NCBI GenBank assembly: GCA_017554745.1
Contig: JAFZHS010000021.1
Span: 145,186-209,185 of the forward strand
From: Clostridiales bacterium
GTDB taxonomy: Bacteria > Bacillota > Clostridia > Saccharofermentanales > Saccharofermentanaceae
DNA length: 64,000 nt
Direction of reading: 5' to 3'
Of the stretch, positions 59,460 to 64,000 are shown piece after piece. Position numbers and translations under genes: made by a program. The notes under the pieces are model-generated. The model was not told the origin of the DNA, made no database searches, and worked only from the letters and a program-made list of their open reading frames with translations. The number at the start of each line of letters is the position of its first letter. Positions within the stretch are counted from its first letter, which is position 1.

Positions 59460-60022
59460 TACTTATCACCTCCAAAAAGCGAGAGATACATTTTTCTAAT
59501 TTCATCATTCATGGTGTTGGGAATGGTACCAGATGATATAACCCCATTTTCATTATATATCACAGTTCTTCCATTAGGGGTGGCTATAGTACTGTGTTTC
59601 TGGCCACAATTAACTCTCATGTCGTGCATTAGCTCTTTATCCCTCCAAGACGGAACAAGATCATCATCAAATGGATGGGTGTGAAAGTCAAAACTCCCTC
59701 CTGGTTTGATTAATTCATAATATAAATGCTTAGGAATATCTGTACCCCCGTTATGTCCTCTTATAAGATAAGACTTATCTCCTATTGTAATTTTGGTAAA
59801 TTCAACACCGGTTTCTTTTGACATAATACTTACATCTTTAATATCAAAACTACTAGGTAAACCAGTAATATAATCGCCTTCTTTGGGAAGTTTATCAATC
59901 ATTTCCTGAATATGTTTTGGTATCCCAATTCCTCGATCTGAATATGATTCTGGAGGTTGTGTCAACCCGGACACTTCTGTCCCTATTGTTCCGTGGAACA
60001 AATTACTATTACCCTTACTCAT
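59459..60022 (-). CDS. JAMM-like metallopeptidase domain protein, toxin-type
   Basis: 187 residues. Starts SKGNSNLFHGTIGTE, a segment common at toxin C-terminal junctions, and contains HTHPFDDDLVPSWRD (about 125-139), i.e. HxHx8SxxD, the JAMM/MPN metal motif. Start at 60022 chosen for GGAGG 7 nt upstream; it overlaps the DUF4417 gene end by 8 nt. Likely a toxin domain without its delivery part, followed by an immunity-type gene. Confidence 0.65.
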   Translation of the reverse strand: MSKGNSNLFHGTIGTEVSGLTQPPESYSDRGIGIPKHIQEMIDKLPKEGDYITGLPSSFDIKDVSIMSKETGVEFTKITIGDKSYLIRGHNGGTDIPKHLYYELIKPGGSFDFHTHPFDDDLVPSWRDKELMHDMRVNCGQKHSTIATPNGRTVIYNENGVISSGTIPNTMNDEIRKMYLSLFGGDK

Positions 60023-60734
60023 CTGCTTTCCTCCTCTCAAAATCTCTATATGTTTTACTGGGATATTGGATAACCTTAATCCCTTGTATTTTGAGTTGAT
60101 CAAAGCATTCATGATTTGCTGATCCGTATACCAAAATTGTATGAGGACGAAGTCTCTTTATCATTTCCGATAACCCACTTACAAAACGTTCTCTGTCCAC
60201 AAGACGTCTGGGACCCCCTCCGACAGTTCCGATAGTAACAAGACTATCTGTTGGTATTCCTTCAAAACAGTAATCATATGTCTCATAAGTTCCCCATCTT
60301 ACGTTGTTGATTACCGCAATACCATTCTTGCCCCACCAATAACCAAGAAGCCTCATTCTGTATGTTGCATATGTTTTAATAGGTTCCGGGAAATCAAGAT
60401 ATGTAGAAAAATCAACAGTTATGGCACCTGCAAAATGTTTCAAAACTTCTAACGCATGTTCCGGATTAAGCCACACACCTTTAGGACCATCGAACTTATA
60501 GTCATCCATATAGAAACAAACAAAGGCATCATATCTATAATCGTAGTCCTTCATCGCAATAATCTTCTTGTGAATCGACTTAGCTTCTTCCCATGTAATA
60601 ATGTCAGCAGGAATTGTAGTTGCTGTAGTAGGACAAAAAGGAATATCGTGTTTACAGAATTTAACACCTTCTGCCATAAACGCATTCCAAATATCCTTGC
60701 AGCCTGATCTTACGGATAAATTATTAAAATTCAT
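60015..60734 (-). CDS. DUF4417-family protein
   Basis: 239 residues. Blocks IPFCPTT, CFYMDDYKFDG, GVWLNPEHALEVLKHFAG, TVDFSTYLDFPEPIKTYATYRMR, WGKNGIAVINNVRWGT, VTIGTVGG match DUF4417 proteins, common in phages and mobile elements. Coupled to the JAMM-like gene. Confidence 0.78.
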   Translation of the reverse strand: MNFNNLSVRSGCKDIWNAFMAEGVKFCKHDIPFCPTTATTIPADIITWEEAKSIHKKIIAMKDYDYRYDAFVCFYMDDYKFDGPKGVWLNPEHALEVLKHFAGAITVDFSTYLDFPEPIKTYATYRMRLLGYWWGKNGIAVINNVRWGTYETYDYCFEGIPTDSLVTIGTVGGGPRRLVDRERFVSGLSEMIKRLRPHTILVYGSANHECFDQLKIQGIKVIQYPSKTYRDFERRKADE

Positions 60735-61343
60735 TTTGAATCCTCCTTAATGAAATTTGTTGTTAAAACAACTTGTTGGATTCAAAATATCAGTGGAAGA
60801 GATCGTTGTCGTTGTAACAGGGTTGAATGAAAGTTGAATGTGTTACCATAGAATAAACGAAAGGTTATATAATTATGATAAAAATACTATTTGTCTGCCA
60901 CGGCAGTATACGAACATTGCCTTGAAAATGCTTTATTTACAGGGTTTTGAGCGATAAAGACTTACATTTTACACCCACTTTGCACCCCAAGGCCCGAGCC
61001 CCATATGACTTATTCGAAACACGGATCATAATCTTACCCAACCTGTACCTTTTGAGTTTGGGTGGTAATCATGCCCGAATGACATACAAACAGTTCCCTA
61101 TACCTGATCTCGGCCTTGCTATAGATGGTTGCCGCTCATCTAAAGAGGTATCCTTAAAAGAATATATAAGCAGCTTCAACGGCATCTGCAACTTGAATAT
61201 ATCTGAGAAGCTATCATTCATATGGATTCTCGTCTTGAGGATGGCCTGGAAACAATTAGACGCAACTACTCTCAGTGGAGATTAAAATAGGTTCCAGAGA
61301 GTGCTCTGAAACCTATTGTTCTTCGTCGAGAATATTGCGATTA
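60735..61343. other. Stretch without a supportable gene
   Basis: A plus-strand frame (60947-61285) has no ribosome binding site and looks random after its start; the text TTTACACCCACTTTGCACCCC at its beginning may be a leftover of an integrase gene end, but nothing more supports this. No terminator or RNA gene seen. Confidence 0.4.
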
Positions 61344-62450
61344 TCATGTCTGTTGGTGGTGCATCGAGATGACCTTGCAATCGGGACACATTTCAACATA
61401 GACCGTTCCTTCACACATACCGGCCATAATAGTTTCCCAGCTTAGCTGCGCAAGATATCTCATCGGCTTGCCACAGTCGGGACATTTTGATATCTGACAG
61501 TCCTGGATCCAGTGCGCAAAACCTCCTATGGATACGGCGTTCCAGTCGTTTGCTTCAGCAAACAGATGGCTTTCCTTTTCACTTAATTCCAGACCGTTGT
61601 TTTCAAGAATTTTGCAGTCATCGTCTGAAACATAGCATTCTTCATTGTCGGACATGCCCTTATAAGGGAAACACGCTTCGCTGGAACCGTCTAATTCAAA
61701 TCTGCTGTATCCTTCTGCAAAGCAAATACAGCCCGGGCAGCAGGTTGCTGTTATCTTTCCGTGCACATTAAGGAAATCCATACGCTTGTCAGTTCCGTCG
61801 ATGCTTATCAGATCGACCAGCAACCCTCCGCAATGAGGACATCTGTCTTCTCTTGTCCTGCCTATTACAACGGCTTTATCGCCGGTATCCTTCTTTTCGA
61901 AGCAATAGCATTTATCGTAATTAACGGCCAGTCTCTTTCCTGATTCATCGAAAGTCCATCCACCGTTCTCAGCATAGATATCAGGGTCAACATAGAGCTT
62001 TTCTCTCCACTTTGGAGGATTCCTTTTCAGTTCGATAAAAGTCTCCAAAGTTACATCATCGCCCTGCATGGCAAGGCACTCCAAAAGATGTGATGCCTCC
62101 ATCGAGTTTTCCGTAGTCTTCAGGCACTTGATCAGTGCGTCTCTGACATCTTCCGGCGCATGATAGTATATCTCCCAAGGATAAAAGACTTCTGCCTTTA
62201 CGGCTTCTCTTTGGAGTTCTTCAGATACTATACCGTGTAAAGCTAGACAGTCCCAGAAATAATTTGCGGCCTCATCTTTCAGGTTTTCAAGATCTTCTAA
62301 ATGCTCTATCAGATACTGTTGTCTTTCCTGTATCTGTTTAGGAGTAAGCTTGCGTGCTTCTTCGAGCCGTATTTCTTCCTTGCACTTTAAGCACAAGCCC
62401 TCAAAATTCTGACCTTTGTTACATCTGGGACAGTTATACTTAAAAATCAT
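61344..62450 (-). CDS. Zinc-ribbon protein with DUF1963/YwqG-like C-terminus
   Basis: 368 residues. N-terminal CPRCNKG...CLKCKE zinc ribbon (about 6-25), helical middle, then CPHCGG and CCPGC ribbons, and a C-terminal block IGGFAHWIQDCQISKCPDCGKPMRYLAQLSW like YwqG/DUF1963 proteins. Start at 62450 follows GAGGAATGCAT; an in-frame ATG at 62456 is also possible. Function unknown, found in toxin/immunity neighbourhoods. Confidence 0.7.
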   Translation of the reverse strand: MIFKYNCPRCNKGQNFEGLCLKCKEEIRLEEARKLTPKQIQERQQYLIEHLEDLENLKDEAANYFWDCLALHGIVSEELQREAVKAEVFYPWEIYYHAPEDVRDALIKCLKTTENSMEASHLLECLAMQGDDVTLETFIELKRNPPKWREKLYVDPDIYAENGGWTFDESGKRLAVNYDKCYCFEKKDTGDKAVVIGRTREDRCPHCGGLLVDLISIDGTDKRMDFLNVHGKITATCCPGCICFAEGYSRFELDGSSEACFPYKGMSDNEECYVSDDDCKILENNGLELSEKESHLFAEANDWNAVSIGGFAHWIQDCQISKCPDCGKPMRYLAQLSWETIMAGMCEGTVYVEMCPDCKVISMHHQQT

Positions 62451-62491
62451 ATGCATTCCTCATCCCCAATAGATTATTTAGTTAAAAGATT

Positions 62492-62531
62492 CTCGACAAA
62501 GGGAAGTCCCTCTATCGAGATAATTATATCA
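62492..62531 (-). promoter_or_regulatory. Promoter plus 5' hairpin module, copy 1
   Basis: Extended -10 TGATATAAT (62523-62531) then a stem CTCGAtAGAGGG / CCCTtTGTCGAG (62492-62519) at the RNA 5' end. The same module precedes the SMI1/KNR4 gene (63876-63911). Confidence 0.65.
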
Positions 62532-62557
62532 TCTTGCTAAGAAATCTTAGTTATTCA

Positions 62558-63232
62558 TTAAACAATCTTATTTCCAAAGAAATATTTGGCGCCAGCTTCG
62601 GGATTTATTTCCGCGATCTTTTTTATAAATCCGAAAACCTGTGCAATCGTTTCATCCGTTACAGCATCACCACTTGAGATGGGACATTCAATACCAAATG
62701 AATTGGAAAGGATCTCAGTAAGAACAGCGGCATAGAACGGGCGATTTGCGCTCTTGCAGGTCATAACGATTGTTATAAGTTCTTTTGTCAATCCACCGTA
62801 ATTGATTGTCTGACCTTTGAAGTAATACTTGTTCAAGTCATGGTTTTGGGAGAAATTAACAAATTCATTTCCGCACTCTTCTAAATCAGCGATTTCCTCA
62901 TCACAATACTTTCCCAGCATTTCCATAATGATCTGGTGAATCCTGATTCCCCCTTCGGTATCTTCCCACATCTCTAACAATGCTAACAGATAAGGGATCA
63001 CCTGTAGCGAAAGCGATTCCTTAACATATGCAAGAAACACCTGAAGGCGCTCCTCATCACAAGAAGCAAAGAAGTCCATTAACAGCTCAAAATCTTCGTG
63101 AGTGCAAACAGCCATAAATGTCCTGCATCCCTTTAAGAAAACCCCTTTATCATCACTCTTAATAAAATGGTTTACGAAGTCTTTCTTATTTTGAAAATTG
63201 CCGTTCTTAAACTCTGCAATATAATTATCCAT
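62558..63232 (-). CDS. Putative immunity protein (helical repeat)
   Basis: 224 residues, all-helical, HEAT-like pairs (FELLMDFFASCDEERLQVFLAYVKESL, IPYLLALLEMWEDTEGG), end AGAKYFFGNKIV. Resembles Imm47-type immunity proteins, not proven. No toxin adjacent. Confidence 0.6.
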   Translation of the reverse strand: MDNYIAEFKNGNFQNKKDFVNHFIKSDDKGVFLKGCRTFMAVCTHEDFELLMDFFASCDEERLQVFLAYVKESLSLQVIPYLLALLEMWEDTEGGIRIHQIIMEMLGKYCDEEIADLEECGNEFVNFSQNHDLNKYYFKGQTINYGGLTKELITIVMTCKSANRPFYAAVLTEILSNSFGIECPISSGDAVTDETIAQVFGFIKKIAEINPEAGAKYFFGNKIV

Positions 63233-63334
63233 AGCACTCTCTTATCTGTTTTCAAATCACCTATATTTCGGAAATTTCATTTATGCAATTTCGAAATCTT
63301 AAAATCTACTAAACCAACGACTACATTATAGCAA

Positions 63335-63832
63335 TCAATTATATTGAAACTCATAGAAGTAGTCTGTTCCACCATCAAGCCAGTATTCAAACCATTTCAA
63401 AAAACTCATGGCAGGACATGCAGGTTGAATACCAACATCTGTATAAAACCACATTTCCCCGTATTTTTCGCCAGCAACCACTATATTCCAGTTCTGTGCA
63501 TCCCCTATATCAATCAACTCGATAATGCCGTTTTCGATTTCTTTTAGATCGTGAGCAAGTTCGCTCTCACCCTCCCAAATCCAATAGTTCTTAAACCCAA
63601 AAGGTATATGTATTCTCTCAGGATCAAACTTCCACTTCTCAAATGGATATAGATCAAATCCGTCTATCATCTCGCAACCATTGGATATTAAGGTGTAGAA
63701 ATCCACTAATTCTTGAGGCAACGAAACATGATGCGCCTTTTCAAAGCTCCGTATATCCGAAATATCAACAGGAGTTCGCAATTCAACGTGTTTGTCTCTA
63801 AGTTTTACTTTGATTTGATCTATTTCGTCCAT
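63335..63832 (-). CDS. SMI1/KNR4 (SUKH-1) family immunity protein
   Basis: 165 residues. IRSFEKAHHVSLPQELVDFYTLISNGCEMIDGFDLYPF is the SUKH core, followed by IHIPFGFKNYW...DIGDAQNWNIVV and WFYTDVG. SUKH proteins neutralise diverse toxins of polymorphic systems. Promoter-hairpin module lies upstream. Confidence 0.85.
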   Translation of the reverse strand: MDEIDQIKVKLRDKHVELRTPVDISDIRSFEKAHHVSLPQELVDFYTLISNGCEMIDGFDLYPFEKWKFDPERIHIPFGFKNYWIWEGESELAHDLKEIENGIIELIDIGDAQNWNIVVAGEKYGEMWFYTDVGIQPACPAMSFLKWFEYWLDGGTDYFYEFQYN

Positions 63833-63875
63833 AATACAAAAACAATTAGTCGAATCAGAATATTAAAATTTCCCC

Positions 63876-63911
63876 GACAAAGGGAAGCCCTCTGTCATAG
63901 GTATTATATCA
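63876..63911 (-). promoter_or_regulatory. Promoter plus 5' hairpin module, copy 2
   Basis: Extended -10 TGATATAAT (63903-63911) then stem GACAGAGGG / CCCTTTGTC (63876-63896). Nearly the same as 62492-62531. Confidence 0.65.
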
Positions 63912-63953
63912 TGCATACAAAGACATCTTTGAACCTAATCTACAAACTTGAAT

Positions 63954-64000
63954 TTATCGCGTCAGCATTTCAATCGCTTCATCTTCGGTTGCGACAAAGA
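63954..64000 (-). CDS. Possible 3' end of a gene cut by the window edge
   Basis: The minus frame ending FVATEDEAIEMLTR then TAA at 63954 is open to the window end and has a natural codon pattern; too short to name. Confidence 0.35.
   Translation of the reverse strand, partial: FVATEDEAIEMLTR

Noticed and set aside
60947..61285. 112-codon plus frame
   Set aside because: No ribosome binding site, no recognisable composition; possibly a leftover of a mobile element but not supportable.

Overview
The window looks like a chromosomal segment of a Clostridia-type member of the Bacillota, probably from an anaerobic gut or rumen setting. Reasons: strong GGAGG-type ribosome binding sites, many lipoproteins with L-x-x-C lipoboxes, TGnTATAAT extended -10 promoters, a D-lactate dehydrogenase, a Lys/Thr/Ala-rich DUF6465-type protein, GH16 beta-glucanase and sugar-binding lipoproteins, and type I toxin and SMI1/KNR4-type genes common in that class. 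No phage structural genes, transposases, rRNA genes or CRISPR array were seen.

Layout. 1-4 kb (minus): a lipoprotein serpin cut by the window edge, a zinc-ribbon/Yip1-like membrane protein, and an ECF sigma factor with its membrane partner. 4-9.5 kb (plus): tcdA, a degenerate GGDEF-EAL protein and a three-gene ABC-2 exporter. 9.5-10.2 kb: a gene-free ~610-nt foldback made of two inverted, diverged copies of one element. 10.2-16.7 kb (minus): four lipoproteins sharing one unrecognised domain, two of them fused to ChvE-like sugar-binding domains. 16.9-25.5 kb (plus): NSS transporter, a GT4 / acyltransferase-like / CmpB-like operon, an HD-GYP protein, an esterase and two GNATs. 25.5-30.4 kb: AraC regulator divergent from a GH16 lipoprotein, then three paralogous small lipoproteins followed by a radical SAM/SPASM enzyme. 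30.7-34.1 kb: a propeller-plus-solute-binding lipoprotein and a membrane protein.

From about 34 kb the window becomes a mosaic of core and accessory genes: an EEP-like/unknown pair with a divergent HTH-like gene, DUF6465 protein, D-LDH, a type I toxin with antisense RNA, the RNA repair pair rtcB-prfH behind a 22-codon leader, hydrolases, an ADP-ribosylglycohydrolase, a nuclease-DUF2075 helicase with Nudix gene, an Rpn-like nuclease and an orphan DinJ-like antitoxin. 50.7-55.6 kb holds secreted lipoproteins and a transglutaminase. 55.8-56.3 kb is an array of five tRNAs that all read A/T-rich codons. 57.5-63.8 kb is AT-rich and defence-like: a Thoeris-like macro/TIR pair, then toxin/immunity-type genes up to a SUKH-family protein.

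How parts connect. The clearest regulatory signal is one ECF promoter (TGCAACATTT, 11 nt, TCTGTWTATAGG) with identical spacing in front of the sigma operon, the serpin and the lipoprotein/radical SAM operon 24 kb away; these probably form one envelope-related regulon. GGDEF-EAL and HD-GYP proteins point to cyclic-di-GMP signalling. Several genes (rtcB-prfH, the odd tRNA array, Thoeris-like pair, nuclease-helicase) suggest layers of defence against RNA- or NAD-targeting threats.
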